Notes: a model not told the origin generated them from the letters alone. A DNA stretch of 64,000 nucleotides from Paracoccus xiamenensis (GCF_011308835.1 NZ_JAAOHY010000006.1:124001-188000), one strand, 5' to 3'. Shown: positions 49,055 through 59,573, counted from the first letter of the stretch. A program made the numbers and translations.

Positions 49055-50638
49055 ATGAGCAATATCCTCTCGATCATCACCTTCCTGCCGCTGGTCGCGG
49101 CGCTGATCCTGGCCGTGTTCCTGCGCGGCGATGATGAGGCGTCGAACCGTAACGCCAAGTGGCTGGCGCTGATTGCCACCACGGCGACTTTCCTGATTTC
49201 GCTGACGGTTCTGTTCGGCTTCGATCCGGCCAATACCGGGTTCCAGTTCGTCGAGGACCGCAACTGGATCATGGGCCTGCGCTACAAGATGGGCGTCGAC
49301 GGGATTTCGATCCTGTTCGTCATGCTGACCACCTTCCTGATGCCGATCACCATCCTGTCGACCTGGGATGTGAGCACGCGCGTCAAGGAATACATGATTG
49401 CCTTCCTGGTGCTGGAAGGGCTGATGATCGGCGTCTTCACGGCGCTGGATCTGATCCTGTTCTACCTGTTCTTCGAAGCCGGCCTGATCCCGATGTTCCT
49501 GATCATCGGCATCTGGGGCGGTCAGAACCGCATCTATGCGGCGTTCAAGTTCTTCCTGTATACCTTCCTCGGCTCGGTTCTGATGCTGGTCGCCATGGTG
49601 GTGATGTATCGCGCCGCCGGGACCACGGATATTGAACAGCTGCTGGCTTTCGACTTCTCTTCCGAGCCGCTGCATTTCCTGGGCTGGACGATCTTCGGCG
49701 GGCTGCAGACCGTGCTGTTCCTGGCCTTCTTTGCCAGCTTTGCGGTGAAGATGCCGATGTGGCCGGTGCACACCTGGTTGCCGGACGCCCACGTTCAGGC
49801 CCCGACCGCGGGTTCGGTCGTGCTGGCGGCGGTGCTGCTGAAAATGGGCGGTTACGGCTTCCTGCGCTTCAGCCTGCCGATGTTCCCGGTCGCGTCCGAT
49901 CTTCTCCAGCCGGTCGTCTTCTGGCTGTCGGCCATCGCCATCGTCTATACCTCGCTGGTGGCACTGGCCCAGTCCGACATGAAGAAGCTGATCGCCTATT
50001 CGTCCGTCGCGCATATGGGTTACGTGACCATGGGCATCTTCGCCGCCAATCAGGTCGGCGTTGATGGCGCGATCTTCCAGATGCTGAGCCACGGCTTTAT
50101 TTCCGGCGCGCTGTTCCTGCTGGTCGGCGTCATCTATGACCGCATGCACACGCGCGAGATCGACGCCTATGGCGGTCTGGTGAACCGGATGCCGAAATAC
50201 GCGCTGGTGTTCATGTTCTTCACCATGGCGAATGTCGGCCTTCCCGGCACCTCGGGTTTCGTGGGCGAATTCCTGACCCTGCTGGGCACCTTCCGCGAAA
50301 ACACGTGGGTTGCGCTGATTGCGACCACGGGGGTCATCTTCTCGGCCGGTTATGCGCTGTGGTTGTATCGCCGCGTGACGCTGGGCGCGCTGGTGAAGGA
50401 AAGCCTGAAGACAATCACCGACATGACCGCGCGCGAGCGCTGGATCTTCGTGCCGCTGATCGTCATGACGCTGTGGCTGGGAATCTATCCGCGCGTCGTC
50501 ACCGACATCACCGGGCCCAGCGTCGATGCGATGCTGACCCAGATGCATGCCGCCACCGAAGGCATGCCCGAAGACCCGGCCGCGTATCGCGTGGTCGAGG
50601 CAACGACCGGCGCCGATACGGCCGCCGCCGCGCACTGA
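49055..50638 (+). CDS. nuoM: NADH-quinone oxidoreductase subunit M
   Basis: The second antiporter-like proton pump, 527 aa. Key parts are [21 protein letters not shown] (conserved glutamate), [22 protein letters not shown] (lysine helix) and [16 protein letters not shown]. The last about 45 residues form a hydrophilic tail ([20 protein letters not shown]). It is 1 base after nuoL and 10 before nuoN. Confidence 0.97.
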   Translation: MSNILSIITFLPLVAALILAVFLRGDDEASNRNAKWLALIATTATFLISLTVLFGFDPANTGFQFVEDRNWIMGLRYKMGVDGISILFVMLTTFLMPITILSTWDVSTRVKEYMIAFLVLEGLMIGVFTALDLILFYLFFEAGLIPMFLIIGIWGGQNRIYAAFKFFLYTFLGSVLMLVAMVVMYRAAGTTDIEQLLAFDFSSEPLHFLGWTIFGGLQTVLFLAFFASFAVKMPMWPVHTWLPDAHVQAPTAGSVVLAAVLLKMGGYGFLRFSLPMFPVASDLLQPVVFWLSAIAIVYTSLVALAQSDMKKLIAYSSVAHMGYVTMGIFAANQVGVDGAIFQMLSHGFISGALFLLVGVIYDRMHTREIDAYGGLVNRMPKYALVFMFFTMANVGLPGTSGFVGEFLTLLGTFRENTWVALIATTGVIFSAGYALWLYRRVTLGALVKESLKTITDMTARERWIFVPLIVMTLWLGIYPRVVTDITGPSVDAMLTQMHAATEGMPEDPAAYRVVEATTGADTAAAAH

Positions 50639-50648
50639 GAGGACCGTC

Positions 50649-52142
50649 ATGACTTCGCTCGACTTCACGATCATCATGCCGGAAACCCTGCTGGCGGCCT
50701 ATGCGCTGCTGGCGCTGCTGGCAGGGGCCTATTTCGGCAAGGACCGCATCGCCGGTACGCTGCTTTGGACCACGGTCGCGGCCTTTCTGGTGCTGGCCTT
50801 CTATATCGGCGTCGGCCGCGTGACCGAGGGCGCCGCCTTCTTCGGCATGTTCGTCGCTGACGGCTTTGCGCGTTTCTGCAAGATCCTGATCCTGACCGCC
50901 GCCGCCGCCGTTCTGGCGATGAGCGCGGATTACATGCAGCGCCGCAATGCGCTGCGTTTCGAATATCCGGTGCTGATCGCGCTGTCGGTTCTGGGCATGA
51001 TGGTCATGGTCTCGGCCGCTGACCTTCTGACCCTGTATCTGGGGCTGGAACTGCAGTCGCTGGCGCTTTACGTCGTCGCCGCCATGCGCCGCGAATCCAG
51101 CAAATCCTCGGAAGCGGGCCTGAAATATTTCGTGCTCGGCTCTCTTAGCTCTGGCCTGCTGCTGTATGGTGCCTCGCTGATCTATGGTTTTGCCGGCACA
51201 ACCAGCTTCTCGGGTATCATCGACGTGGTGCAGGGCGGCACGCTGCCGGTCGGGCTGCTGTTCGGCATGGTCTTCGTGATCGTGGGCCTTGCCTTCAAGG
51301 TCAGCGCGGTGCCCTTCCACATGTGGACGCCGGATGTCTATGAAGGTTCGCCCACGCCGGTCACCGCCTTCTTCGCCACCGCGCCCAAGGTTGCCGCCAT
51401 GGCGCTGCTGGCCCGCGTGTTGACCGATGCCTTCGGCCGGGTGCCGGGGGATTGGGGCCAGATCATTGCGGTGCTGGCGCTGCTGTCGATGTTCCTCGGC
51501 TCGATCGCGGGGATCGGGCAGACCAACATCAAGCGCCTGATGGCCTATTCCTCGATCGCGCATATGGGCTTTGCGCTGATGGGTCTGGCCGCTGGCACGG
51601 CTGTCGGCGTGCAGGCGATGCTGCTGTACATGGCCATCTATGCGGTCATGAACGTGGGCGTTTTCGCCTGGATCCTGTCGCTGGAACGCGACGGCCAGCC
51701 GGTCACCGACCTGGCGGCGCTGAACCAGTTCGCACGGGCCGAGCCGGTCAAGGCGATGGCGGTGCTGATCCTGTTCTTCAGCCTTGCCGGTGTGCCGCCG
51801 ATGCTGGGCTTCTTCGCCAAGCTGGGCGTGCTGAATGCGGCCGTCGATGCGGGCATGGGATGGCTGGCGGTGGCGGGTGTGATCGCCTCGGTCATCGGCG
51901 CGTTCTACTACCTGCGTATCGTCTATTACATGTATTTCGGGGCCGAGACCGACCCCGTGGGCAGCCGCATGGGCCCGGTGTCCTATACGATGCTGATCGC
52001 GTCGGCGGTGGCGGTGCTGCTGGGGGCGATTACCATGTTCGGGGTCGACCGGGCGGCGGAGCGTGCCGCGGAATCGCTGATGATCGTGGATGCGCATCCC
52101 GCGGGTGGCGCGGTTGCCACCGCGACCCAACCCATTGACTGA
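50649..52142 (+). CDS. nuoN: NADH-quinone oxidoreductase subunit N
   Basis: The third antiporter-like subunit, 497 aa from ATG 50649 ([20 protein letters not shown]). [18 protein letters not shown] has the conserved helix 5 glutamate; [22 protein letters not shown] and [20 protein letters not shown] (lysine) follow. GAGGACC precedes the start. It ends the complex I set; its last bases overlap the birA TTG start. Confidence 0.97.
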   Translation: MTSLDFTIIMPETLLAAYALLALLAGAYFGKDRIAGTLLWTTVAAFLVLAFYIGVGRVTEGAAFFGMFVADGFARFCKILILTAAAAVLAMSADYMQRRNALRFEYPVLIALSVLGMMVMVSAADLLTLYLGLELQSLALYVVAAMRRESSKSSEAGLKYFVLGSLSSGLLLYGASLIYGFAGTTSFSGIIDVVQGGTLPVGLLFGMVFVIVGLAFKVSAVPFHMWTPDVYEGSPTPVTAFFATAPKVAAMALLARVLTDAFGRVPGDWGQIIAVLALLSMFLGSIAGIGQTNIKRLMAYSSIAHMGFALMGLAAGTAVGVQAMLLYMAIYAVMNVGVFAWILSLERDGQPVTDLAALNQFARAEPVKAMAVLILFFSLAGVPPMLGFFAKLGVLNAAVDAGMGWLAVAGVIASVIGAFYYLRIVYYMYFGAETDPVGSRMGPVSYTMLIASAVAVLLGAITMFGVDRAAERAAESLMIVDAHPAGGAVATATQPID

Positions 52143-52887
52143 TCCGCATCTCTGGCCCGAGGGCGTAGCGCGGCATGTCCTGCCGCGCAGCCCCTCCACC
52201 AATGCCGAGGCGCTGCGCATGACCGCGCAGATGGCGGGCAAGGCCTGGATCATCACCCATGACCAATATCAGGGGCGCGGCCGTCGAGGCCGCGCCTGGG
52301 CTATGCCGCGGGGGAACTTCGCCGGCTCGTTGGCGCTGCGGCCCGAGGGCGATCCCGGACAGGCGGCGCTGTATTCTTTTGTCGCGGCGCTGGCGCTGTA
52401 TGACGCGCTGACTGCGGCCTGCGGGCCGGCGGCGCGGCTGGCGCTGAAATGGCCCAATGATGTGCTGCTGAATGGCGGCAAGGTCGCGGGCATCCTGCTG
52501 GAAAGCGCGGGGCAGGGGGCGCGGGTCTCGGGGCTGGCGGTGGGCATCGGGGTGAACCTTGCAGCCGCCCCACCCGCCGATCCAGGCGCGGCATTTGCGC
52601 CCGTCAGCGTCGCGGGCGAAACCGGCCTGACGATCCCGGCCGAGGAGTTCCTGGACCTGCTGGCCCCTGCCTTCGCGGCTTGGGAGGCACGTTTCCTGAC
52701 CGAGGGGTTCGGCCCCATTCGCGAGGCATTCCTCGCCCGTGCCGCCCGCCTGGGCGAGACCATCATCGCCCGCACCGGCACCACGGAACTGACCGGCCGG
52801 TTCGAAGGCATCGACCAGACCGGCGCGCTGATCCTGACCACCGCCGCAGGCCGTCAGGCCGTGCCGGCCGCAGATGTGTTCTTCTGA
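52135..52887 (+). CDS. birA: Biotin--[acetyl-CoA-carboxylase] ligase BirA (no repressor domain)
   Basis: The enzyme activates biotin with ATP and attaches it to the carboxyl carrier protein. The 250-aa protein has the biotinyl-AMP loop [38 protein letters not shown] with the catalytic lysine, and a C-terminal SH3-like cap (about 205-250). The N-terminal DNA-binding domain of E. coli BirA is absent, so it cannot repress bio genes. The start is TTG at 52135 ([10 protein letters not shown]), overlapping the nuoN end by 8 bases; no ribosome site is obvious. The birA-coaX-rnj run after nuoN is conserved in Rhodobacteraceae. Confidence 0.92.
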   Translation: MTDPHLWPEGVARHVLPRSPSTNAEALRMTAQMAGKAWIITHDQYQGRGRRGRAWAMPRGNFAGSLALRPEGDPGQAALYSFVAALALYDALTAACGPAARLALKWPNDVLLNGGKVAGILLESAGQGARVSGLAVGIGVNLAAAPPADPGAAFAPVSVAGETGLTIPAEEFLDLLAPAFAAWEARFLTEGFGPIREAFLARAARLGETIIARTGTTELTGRFEGIDQTGALILTTAAGRQAVPAADVFF

Positions 52888-53666
52888 TGCTGCTGTGTAT
52901 TGATACCGGCAATACCAACACCGTTTTTTCCATCTGGGACGGCGAGAAATTCCTGTCGCATTGGCGTATCGCCACCGACCACAAGCGCACGGCGGACGAA
53001 TATTTCGTCTGGCTGCAGACGCTGATCTCGCTGCGCCATTTCGAACTGGATATCGACAGCTGCATCATTTCGTCCACGGTGCCGCGCGTGGTCTTCAACC
53101 TGCGGGTGCTGTGCAACCGCTATTTCAACACCCGCCCGCTGGTCGTCGGCAAGCCCGACTGCCTGCTGCCCGCCCTGCCGCGCGTCGATGCGGGCGCGAC
53201 CGTGGGGCCCGACCGCATCGTGAACACCTGGGCGGCCCATGCCCGCCATGGCGGCAGCCTGATCGTGGTCGATTTCGGCACCGCCACCACCTTTGACGTG
53301 GCCGATACCGATGGCGCATATATCGGGGGCATTATCGCGCCGGGCGTGAACCTGTCGCTTGAGGCGCTGCATATGGGCGCGGCCTCGCTTCCGCATGTCG
53401 ATGTGACCCGTCCCGAACGGGTCATCGGCAGCAATACGGTCGCCTGTATCCAGTCCGGCATCTTCTGGGGCTATATCGGTCTGGTCGAAGGGCTTATCAC
53501 CAAGATCCGGGGTGAACGTGACCGGCCGATGAAAGTTATCGCAACCGGAGGCCTGGCTCCGTTGTTCGAACAGGGGACGGATGTTTTCGACAGCGTCGAA
53601 GAGGATCTGACCGTCCACGGATTGCAGCTTATTTATGATTTCAACAAGGAGGCGGGGAATGTCTGA
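52887..53666 (+). CDS. coaX: Type III pantothenate kinase
   Basis: This enzyme makes the first committed step of CoA synthesis, phosphorylating pantothenate in the cytoplasm. The 259-aa protein has the ASKHA motifs [19 protein letters not shown] (phosphate 1), GPDRIVNTWAAHA, and LIVVDFGTATTFDVAD (phosphate 2, catalytic Asp). The ATG shares a base with the birA TGA (TGATG); its end overlaps rnj by 8 bases. Confidence 0.96.
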   Translation: MLLCIDTGNTNTVFSIWDGEKFLSHWRIATDHKRTADEYFVWLQTLISLRHFELDIDSCIISSTVPRVVFNLRVLCNRYFNTRPLVVGKPDCLLPALPRVDAGATVGPDRIVNTWAAHARHGGSLIVVDFGTATTFDVADTDGAYIGGIIAPGVNLSLEALHMGAASLPHVDVTRPERVIGSNTVACIQSGIFWGYIGLVEGLITKIRGERDRPMKVIATGGLAPLFEQGTDVFDSVEEDLTVHGLQLIYDFNKEAGNV

Positions 53667-55332
53667 CCGTCTGATCTATCTGCCGCTGGGCGGCGCGGGC
53701 GAAATTGGCATGAACGCCTATGTCTATGGCTATGGCCAGCCGGGCAAGGAACGGCTGATCGTCGTAGACCTGGGCGTGACGTTTGGCGACATGGACTCGA
53801 CGCCGGGCATCGACCTGATCATGGCCGATACCGCATGGCTGACGGCGAACAAGGACCGCATCGACGCGATCTTCATCACCCATGCGCATGAGGACCATGT
53901 CGGCGCCCTTGGCCTGTTGTGGGACCGGATCGGCGCGCCGATCCATTGCCGCAAGTTCACCGGCGCACTGGCGCGGATGAAGATGGAGGAACGCGGCCTG
54001 CCGACCGACGCAATCAACATCCATGAACCACGCCCCGCGGTGGTCGAGGCTGGCCCGTTCACGGTTCAATTCGTGCCGATCAGCCACTCGATTCCTGAAA
54101 GCTCGGCCCTGATCATCGATACGCCGGCCGGCCGGATCGTCCATACCGGCGATTTCAAGCTGGATGGCACCCCGGTCGTGGGCGAGGCCTTCGACCCGAT
54201 CCTGTGGCACGAAATCGCCCGCGAAGGTGACGGTGTGAAGGTGCTGACCTGCGATTCCACCAATGTCTTCAGCACCCATCCCGGCCGGTCAGAGGCGATG
54301 CTGGCCAATCCGCTGCTGGAATTCGTCATGGCTCAGCCGAACATGGTGGTGGCGACGACCTTCGCGTCCAACGTCGCGCGTCTGAAGACGCTGGCAGACG
54401 CCGCCATTGCCGCTGACCGCAAGGTTTGCCTGCTGGGCCGCGCCATGCGCAAGATGGTCAATACTGCGCAGGAAACCGGCATCCTGACCAACTTCCCCAA
54501 AACCATCTCGCCCGAGGAAGCGGCCGATCTGCCGCGCAACAAGGTGATGCTGATCGCCACCGGCAGCCAGGGCGAACGCCGCGCGGCCACCGCGCAGCTG
54601 GCGCGCGGCAGCTATCTGGGGCTGAAGCTGCGCGAAGGCGACAGCTTCCTGTTCAGCTCGCGCACCATTCCGGGTAATGAGCGGGGCGTGATCCGCATCA
54701 TGAACCAGTTTTCCTATCTGGGCGTCGACGTGTTCGACCCCGATGACGGCACCTATCACGTCTCGGGCCATGCCAACCGGCCGGATCTGGAAGCGGTCCA
54801 TGACCTGTTGAAGCCGAAGATGCTGATCCCGATGCATGGCGAGCACATGCATCTGCGCGAACATGTCAATATCGGCCGCGCCAAGGGGATCGCCTCGATC
54901 GTGGCGACCAATGGTCAGATGATCGACATTACCGGCGACAAGCCACACCATACGGAAGAAGTCGATCACGGTCGGATCTACCTGGATGGCTCGGTCCTGA
55001 TCGGGGCGATGGACGGGGTCGTGCGTGACCGCATTCGCATGGCGCTGAACGGAAGTGCCCTTGTCAGCGTGATCGTCGATGAAAACGACAGCCCCTTCCC
55101 GGATGCCTGGGTCGAGCTGATGGGCCTGCCGGAAAAGGGCCGCTCGAACACGCCCGTGGCCCAGCAGATCGAGACCGAGCTGGCCGAGTTCCTGGAACGC
55201 GCCGACGCCAAGACCGTCGCCGACGATCAGAAACTGGAAGAGGCGGTGAAGAAAATCACCCGCCAGGTCGCCATGGAAGAAATCGGCAAGAAGCCCGAGG
55301 TAACGGCGATCATCAGCCGGCTGGCGCCGTAA
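53659..55332 (+). CDS. rnj: Ribonuclease J
   Basis: RNase J is a metallo-beta-lactamase-fold 5'-3' exonuclease and endonuclease for mRNA decay and rRNA maturation. In 557 aa the zinc motif THAHEDH is at about residues 74-80 (H75, H77, D79, H80), with PISHSIPESSALII, HTGDFKLDGTP and the beta-CASP segment LIATGSQGERRA; MHGEHMHLREHV completes the site. The C-terminal dimerisation part ends AIISRLAP. AAGGAGGCGGGG precedes ATG 53659. Confidence 0.96.
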   Translation: MSDRLIYLPLGGAGEIGMNAYVYGYGQPGKERLIVVDLGVTFGDMDSTPGIDLIMADTAWLTANKDRIDAIFITHAHEDHVGALGLLWDRIGAPIHCRKFTGALARMKMEERGLPTDAINIHEPRPAVVEAGPFTVQFVPISHSIPESSALIIDTPAGRIVHTGDFKLDGTPVVGEAFDPILWHEIAREGDGVKVLTCDSTNVFSTHPGRSEAMLANPLLEFVMAQPNMVVATTFASNVARLKTLADAAIAADRKVCLLGRAMRKMVNTAQETGILTNFPKTISPEEAADLPRNKVMLIATGSQGERRAATAQLARGSYLGLKLREGDSFLFSSRTIPGNERGVIRIMNQFSYLGVDVFDPDDGTYHVSGHANRPDLEAVHDLLKPKMLIPMHGEHMHLREHVNIGRAKGIASIVATNGQMIDITGDKPHHTEEVDHGRIYLDGSVLIGAMDGVVRDRIRMALNGSALVSVIVDENDSPFPDAWVELMGLPEKGRSNTPVAQQIETELAEFLERADAKTVADDQKLEEAVKKITRQVAMEEIGKKPEVTAIISRLAP

Positions 55333-55350
55333 GGGGCCACACGAATGCGC

Positions 55351-55373
55351 AGGGTGGCGAGGTTCGCCGCCCT
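55351..55373. terminator. Possible hairpin terminator after rnj
   Basis: AGGGTGGCGA (55351-55360) and TCGCCGCCCT (55364-55373) form a 10-bp stem with one G-T pair and a GGT loop, 18 bases beyond the rnj stop. No T tract follows, so its efficiency is doubtful. The convergent SLC13 gene ends at 55431. Confidence 0.35.
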
Positions 55374-55430
55374 CGTCAGCCCATCCTGCCATTGTGAAGG
55401 CTGCTGCCGCTGGCGCGCTTTTGCTGGGGG

Positions 55431-57233
55431 CTACAGGGGGAAGGCAATCAGAAGCATCGGGACCGAGACCAGTATCACGATGACTTCCAGCGGTAGACCC
55501 ATCCGCCAGTAATCGCTGAAGCGATAGCCGCCGGGGCCAAGGATCAGCGTATTGTTCTGGTGCCCGATCGGCGTCAGGAAGGCACAGGATGCCGATACCG
55601 CCACCCCCATCAGGAATGCGTCGGCATTGACGCCAAGCTGACCTGCCAGCTGGATCGACACCGGCGCGGCAAGGATCGTCGTGGCGTTGTTGTTCAGCAC
55701 GTCCGACATGAACATGGTCGTGATCATCAGCAGCGCCAGCGCAACCCAGGCTGGATAGCCCGAGGTCAGCTGCGCCAGTCCCGACGCGATCAGCGCAGAT
55801 CCCCCGGTGGTTTCCAGCGCCATCCCAAGCGGGATCATCGCCCCCAGCAGCACGATGATGGGCCAGTCTACATGATCGTAAAGGTCTTCCGGCGACAGGA
55901 TCTTGCCCAGCACGAACAGCAGCAGAACCACACTGAGCGCGATGGGCATGGTGATCACGCCCATGCTGGTAAGCGCAATTGCGCCTGCGAAAATCGCAAG
56001 CGAACCCCAAAGGCGATGTTCTTTGGTGACCTGGGTCGTGCTGCCCTGCAGCGCCAGAAGGTCACGGGGGTCAAGTGCCGCGTCGACGTTCTCCTCGGGC
56101 AGCAGCAACAGCAGCACATCGCCATTGCGGATGCGCTTGGTGTTCAGCTTCTCGCGCAGGGTCAGGCCCTCGCGCAGGATGCCCAGAAGCAACCCGTCGA
56201 CCTCGTGGCCGCGAAACAACCGGTCTGCCCGTCGCCCGATCAGGCGCGAACGCTGCGGCACCACTGCCTCGACCAGCACCCTGCCGCCGGCATCCAACTG
56301 GGCGCGGCGCGATTCGCCGGTGCTCTCGTCATCGTCGCCTTCTTCGGCCTCGGGATAGGCGAGGCCCTGATCGGTGCGAAACTCCTCCATCGCGTCGGGG
56401 CTGGCCTCGATGATCAGCCGGTCGCCCGTATGCAGCACGATCATCCGCGAGGTGCGGTAATAACGCGTGCCGGCGCGTTCCACCGCCAGGATCACCACGT
56501 TGCCGGCGTTATCGACGACCTCGCCCAGCGACTTGCCGACGGCGCTGCTGGATTCGGGCAGGACAAGCTGGGTCACATAATCGCGCAGCGCTTCGCTGCT
56601 GTCGCCGCCACGCACGTCGTTGTCCCTGCGCGGGATCAGCCGCCAGCCGATCAGGGCGATGAACAGAACGCCTGCCACCGCAACCGCCCCGCCCACGGGA
56701 AGAAAGTCGAACATCTTGAAACCGTCGCCGGCTGCGCCCTCGCGGAATTGCGAAACCAGCAGGTTCGGCGGTGTCCCGATCAGCGTGGTCATGCCGCCCA
56801 GAATGGTGGCAAAGGCCAGCGGCATCAGCGTCAGCGCGGGCCTGCGCCCGGCCTTGCGCGCGGTCTGTATGTCGATCGGCATCAGGATCGCCAGTGCCGC
56901 CACGTTGTTCATGAAACCCGAAATGGCCGCGCCAACGCCGCCCATGATCGCCACATGGGCGGGAACGGACCGCTTTTCTCCCGACAGCAGCCGGGTCAGC
57001 ATCGCGACCACACCAGAGCGTTGCAGCCCGGCGGTCACGATCAGGATCAGTGCCACGGTCATGGTGGCGGGATTGGCAAAGCCGGAAAAGGTCTCCTCGG
57101 CGGGAACGATGCCGGTCAACACCCCGGCAATCAGCCCGGCGAAGGCCACGATGTCATAACGCCACCGCCCCCACAGCATCAGCGCCATCACCACGGCAAA
57201 AATCACGAAAAGCGTAATCTGGTCGGGGGTCAT
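55431..57233 (-). CDS. SLC13-family permease with two TrkA-C domains
   Basis: This 600-aa inner-membrane permease is split into two hydrophobic halves by two cytoplasmic TrkA-C (RCK_C) domains at about residues 210-300 and 315-395. Membrane signatures are SGFMNNVAALAILMPI, TTLIGTPPNLLVS (substrate-site SNT-like loop) and MSDVLNNNATTILAAPVSIQ in the second half. Members take up sulfate, di/tricarboxylates or other anions; which one is not evident. ATG 57233 follows AGGATGTACCC; a GTG six codons upstream (57251) is less likely. It is convergent with rnj. Confidence 0.9.
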   Translation of the reverse strand: MTPDQITLFVIFAVVMALMLWGRWRYDIVAFAGLIAGVLTGIVPAEETFSGFANPATMTVALILIVTAGLQRSGVVAMLTRLLSGEKRSVPAHVAIMGGVGAAISGFMNNVAALAILMPIDIQTARKAGRRPALTLMPLAFATILGGMTTLIGTPPNLLVSQFREGAAGDGFKMFDFLPVGGAVAVAGVLFIALIGWRLIPRRDNDVRGGDSSEALRDYVTQLVLPESSSAVGKSLGEVVDNAGNVVILAVERAGTRYYRTSRMIVLHTGDRLIIEASPDAMEEFRTDQGLAYPEAEEGDDDESTGESRRAQLDAGGRVLVEAVVPQRSRLIGRRADRLFRGHEVDGLLLGILREGLTLREKLNTKRIRNGDVLLLLLPEENVDAALDPRDLLALQGSTTQVTKEHRLWGSLAIFAGAIALTSMGVITMPIALSVVLLLFVLGKILSPEDLYDHVDWPIIVLLGAMIPLGMALETTGGSALIASGLAQLTSGYPAWVALALLMITTMFMSDVLNNNATTILAAPVSIQLAGQLGVNADAFLMGVAVSASCAFLTPIGHQNNTLILGPGGYRFSDYWRMGLPLEVIVILVSVPMLLIAFPL

Positions 57234-57316
57234 GGGTACATCCTGCTGCACGTTTGCATTTCTGTCACGCCCATGCGGGCTTGACCAGAGCGGCCAGTCC
57301 GGGGCACAGGTCGCCC

Positions 57317-58021
57317 ATGTCCGACAAGAATTTCGATACGAACCCGACCCATCGCAACTTCTATGGCCGTCGCCACGGCAAGACCCTGCGGCGCAGTCAG
57401 AAGGGCTATCTGGCCGATGACCTCGGGCCGCTGCGCCCGAGCGGCATAACGCTGGCGGAAAACCCGGGCCGCGAACCGGTCGACCCGGCGGGTTTCTTTG
57501 AAGGCGACCGCCCGGTCTGGCTAGAGGTCGGATTCGGCGGTGGCGAGCACATGGTCCATATGGCGGCCGCCTATCCCGAAATCGGCATCATCGGCTGCGA
57601 GCCCTTTATCAACGGCGTGGCCATGCTGGTCGGCAAGATCAAATCGGCCGGCGTCACCAATGTCAGCGTCCATCCCGGCGATGCGCGTGACCTGATGGAC
57701 GTGCTGCCGGATGGAACAGTCGCAAAGGCCTTTCTGAATTATCCAGACCCCTGGCCGAAGACCCGCCATCATCGCCGCCGCTTCGTGACGCCCGAACACT
57801 TGATCCCGCTGCATCGCGTCATGGCCCCCGGTGCTGAATTCCGGGTCGCGACCGACATCCCGTCCTATGTCCGTCAGACGCTGGCGGAGGTTCCGAAAGC
57901 CGGGTTCGAGCTGGTCAGCCTGCGTGCCGAGGCCTGGCCGGACTGGCCATCAACCCGCTATGAGCAAAAAGCCCTGCGCGAGGGGCGCGCTGCCACCTAT
58001 ATCTCGTTCCGGCGCGTCTGA
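57317..58021 (+). CDS. trmB: tRNA (guanine-N7-)-methyltransferase
   Basis: TrmB makes m7G46 in the variable loop of tRNAs. The 234-aa protein has the SAM loop LEVGFGGGEH, the acidic IIGCEPFING, and the catalytic NYPDPWPKTRHHRRRF, all diagnostic. The start at ATG 57317 (MSDKNFDTNPTHRNFYG) has CAGGTCGCCC upstream; the longer frame adds an unlikely leader. It is divergent from the SLC13 gene and followed by a repeat-like intergenic element. Confidence 0.96.
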   Translation: MSDKNFDTNPTHRNFYGRRHGKTLRRSQKGYLADDLGPLRPSGITLAENPGREPVDPAGFFEGDRPVWLEVGFGGGEHMVHMAAAYPEIGIIGCEPFINGVAMLVGKIKSAGVTNVSVHPGDARDLMDVLPDGTVAKAFLNYPDPWPKTRHHRRRFVTPEHLIPLHRVMAPGAEFRVATDIPSYVRQTLAEVPKAGFELVSLRAEAWPDWPSTRYEQKALREGRAATYISFRRV

Positions 58022-58031
58022 GGCGTCGCCG

Positions 58032-58213
58032 CCGGGGCGCTGCCCCGGACCCCGGGATATTTCAACCAGAATGAAGAAGCGGCACCCTGCCGCGACGGCC
58101 TTGGGGGCTGGCGGCCGGGCAGGGTGCTTTCACTCTGGACGGTCATCGGCGTCCCCGCCTGTACCGTAACACCCGTTTACGAACCTAATCTTTCATTCTG
58201 GTTAAAATACCCC
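58032..58213. repeat. Intergenic inverted-repeat element between trmB and mazG
   Basis: A 22-base arm at 58054-58075 (ATATTTCAACCAGAATGAA core) and its reverse complement at 58192-58213 agree at 20 of 22 positions. Between them is a hairpin, GCACCCTGCC (58082-58091) with GGCAGGGTGC (58118-58127) followed by TTTC, which could end trmB transcription. A 7-bp stem CCGGGGC / GCCCCGG precedes the left arm (58032-58048). I recall similar GGATATTT...AAGATGAAG-type sequences dispersed in Rhodobacteraceae genomes, but cannot confirm copy number here. Confidence 0.6.
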
Positions 58214-58224
58214 CGCCGGAGGCA

Positions 58225-59061
58225 TTATTTTCGTTCCGCAGCCTTGGCCGCGTCCCAAAGCGCGTCCATTTCCGCCAGCGTCGAATCCTCGGGCCGGCGG
58301 CCTTCGGCGTGCAGCGCTGCTTCTATCGACTGGAAACGGCGGGTGAACTTGGCATTGGCGCCACGCAGGGCTTCTTCGGGGTCGATGTCCAGATGGCGGG
58401 CGAGATTCGTCATCACGAAAAGAAGGTCGCCGAACTCCTCGGTCAGGTGGGCGTGGTCGGCGCTGTCGCGGGCTTCGACCAGTTCGGCGGTTTCTTCGTT
58501 GATCTTGTCCAGCACATATTCCGGCCCCGGCCAGTCAAACCCCACGCGGGCCGCCCGGTTCTGCAGCTTCAGCGCCCGGGTCAGCGCGGGCAGGCCAAGC
58601 GCCACGCCATCCAGCACGCCCTTTTCGGCCTTGGCGGCGCGCTCGGCCGCCTTGATCGCCTCCCAGTCCTTGATCTGCTGCGCCGCGGATTTGTCGCGTG
58701 ATTCGTCGCCAAAGACATGGGGGTGCCGTGCGATCAGCTTGTCCGAGATTTTCGCCGACACATCGGCAAAATCGAACATGCCTTTTTCCTCGGCCATCTG
58801 GGCGTGGAACACCACCTGCAGCAGCAGATCGCCCAATTCGCCGGGGAATTCGTCCCAAGCCTCGCGGGCGATGGCATCGGCGACCTCATGCGCTTCCTCG
58901 ATCGTGTAGGGTGAGATCGAGGCGAAATCCTGTTCGATATCCCAGGGGCAGCCGGTCTTGGGATCGCGCAGTGCCGCCATGATCTTGATCAGGCGGGCGA
59001 TTTCGGACTGGGCGCGATCGGTGGCGTCGGCTTCAAGGCGGGGGGCGGGGGTGACGGTCAT
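58225..59061 (-). CDS. mazG: Nucleoside triphosphate pyrophosphohydrolase MazG
   Basis: MazG hydrolyses NTPs to NMP and pyrophosphate, cleaning the pool or lowering ppGpp-related signals. The 278-aa protein has the two tandem MazG repeats: CPWDIEQDFASISPYTIEEAHEV with GELGDLLLQVVFHAQ in the first, and NEETAELVEA with EFGDLLFVMTNLARH in the second; the EExxE and ExxD metal residues are present in both. ATG 59061 follows AAGGAGCATGCC, an ideal ribosome site; the longer open frame to 59169 is unlikely. Confidence 0.95.
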   Translation of the reverse strand: MTVTPAPRLEADATDRAQSEIARLIKIMAALRDPKTGCPWDIEQDFASISPYTIEEAHEVADAIAREAWDEFPGELGDLLLQVVFHAQMAEEKGMFDFADVSAKISDKLIARHPHVFGDESRDKSAAQQIKDWEAIKAAERAAKAEKGVLDGVALGLPALTRALKLQNRAARVGFDWPGPEYVLDKINEETAELVEARDSADHAHLTEEFGDLLFVMTNLARHLDIDPEEALRGANAKFTRRFQSIEAALHAEGRRPEDSTLAEMDALWDAAKAAERK

Positions 59062-59162
59062 GGCATGCTCCTTCGCTGGCGAAGCCGTGCCACAAGTGGC
59101 GGTCCGAGTCCATCTTTCGCCCCGAATCGCGCAGAGTTCACCCCGGTTTTCGCGCCGCTTCC

Positions 59163-59191
59163 TTGCCAACCGTGCGGCTCAAGATTAGGTT
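59163..59191 (+). promoter_or_regulatory. Candidate promoter for yajC-secDF
   Basis: TTGCCA and TAGGTT are 17 bases apart, 50 bases before yajC. The -35 matches 5 of 6 and the -10 only about 3 of 6 consensus positions. It lies in the 179-base divergent gap with mazG. Unproven. Confidence 0.3.
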
Positions 59192-59240
59192 GCGCCGCAA
59201 CTCTGGGGGTGCAAGGCCCCATTTCGCGAAAGGATCGCCG

Positions 59241-59573
59241 ATGTTTGTCACTCCCGCCTATGCCCAAGCCGCCGGAGGCGCTGGTGGCGCCGGGGCTATT
59301 GCCCAGTTCATTCCGCTGATCCTGATCTTCGTGATCATGTATTTCCTGATCCTGCGCCCGCAGCAGAAGCGCATGAAGGATCACCGCAACATGGTGTCGG
59401 CGCTGAAGCGTGGCGATCAGGTGGTCACCCAGGGCGGGCTGATCGGCAAGGTCACTGACGTCAAGGACGACGAAATCACGGTCGAGATCGCGCAGGGCGT
59501 GAAGGTCCGCGTCGTTCGCGCCACCATCGCGCAGGTTGTGACCCAAACCACCCCCGCCGCCGCCAACAGCTAA
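59241..59573 (+). CDS. yajC: Preprotein translocase accessory subunit YajC
   Basis: YajC binds SecDF and helps the Sec pathway at the inner membrane. The 110-aa protein has one membrane helix (about 22-42, FIPLILIFVIMYFLILRP) followed by the family signature RPQQKRMKDHRNMVSALKRGDQVVTQGGLIGKV (described here by segments). AAAGGATCGCCG precedes ATG 59241; the earlier in-frame ATG (59163) reads as a basic leader. It opens the yajC-secD-secF operon. Confidence 0.96.
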   Translation: MFVTPAYAQAAGGAGGAGAIAQFIPLILIFVIMYFLILRPQQKRMKDHRNMVSALKRGDQVVTQGGLIGKVTDVKDDEITVEIAQGVKVRVVRATIAQVVTQTTPAAANS

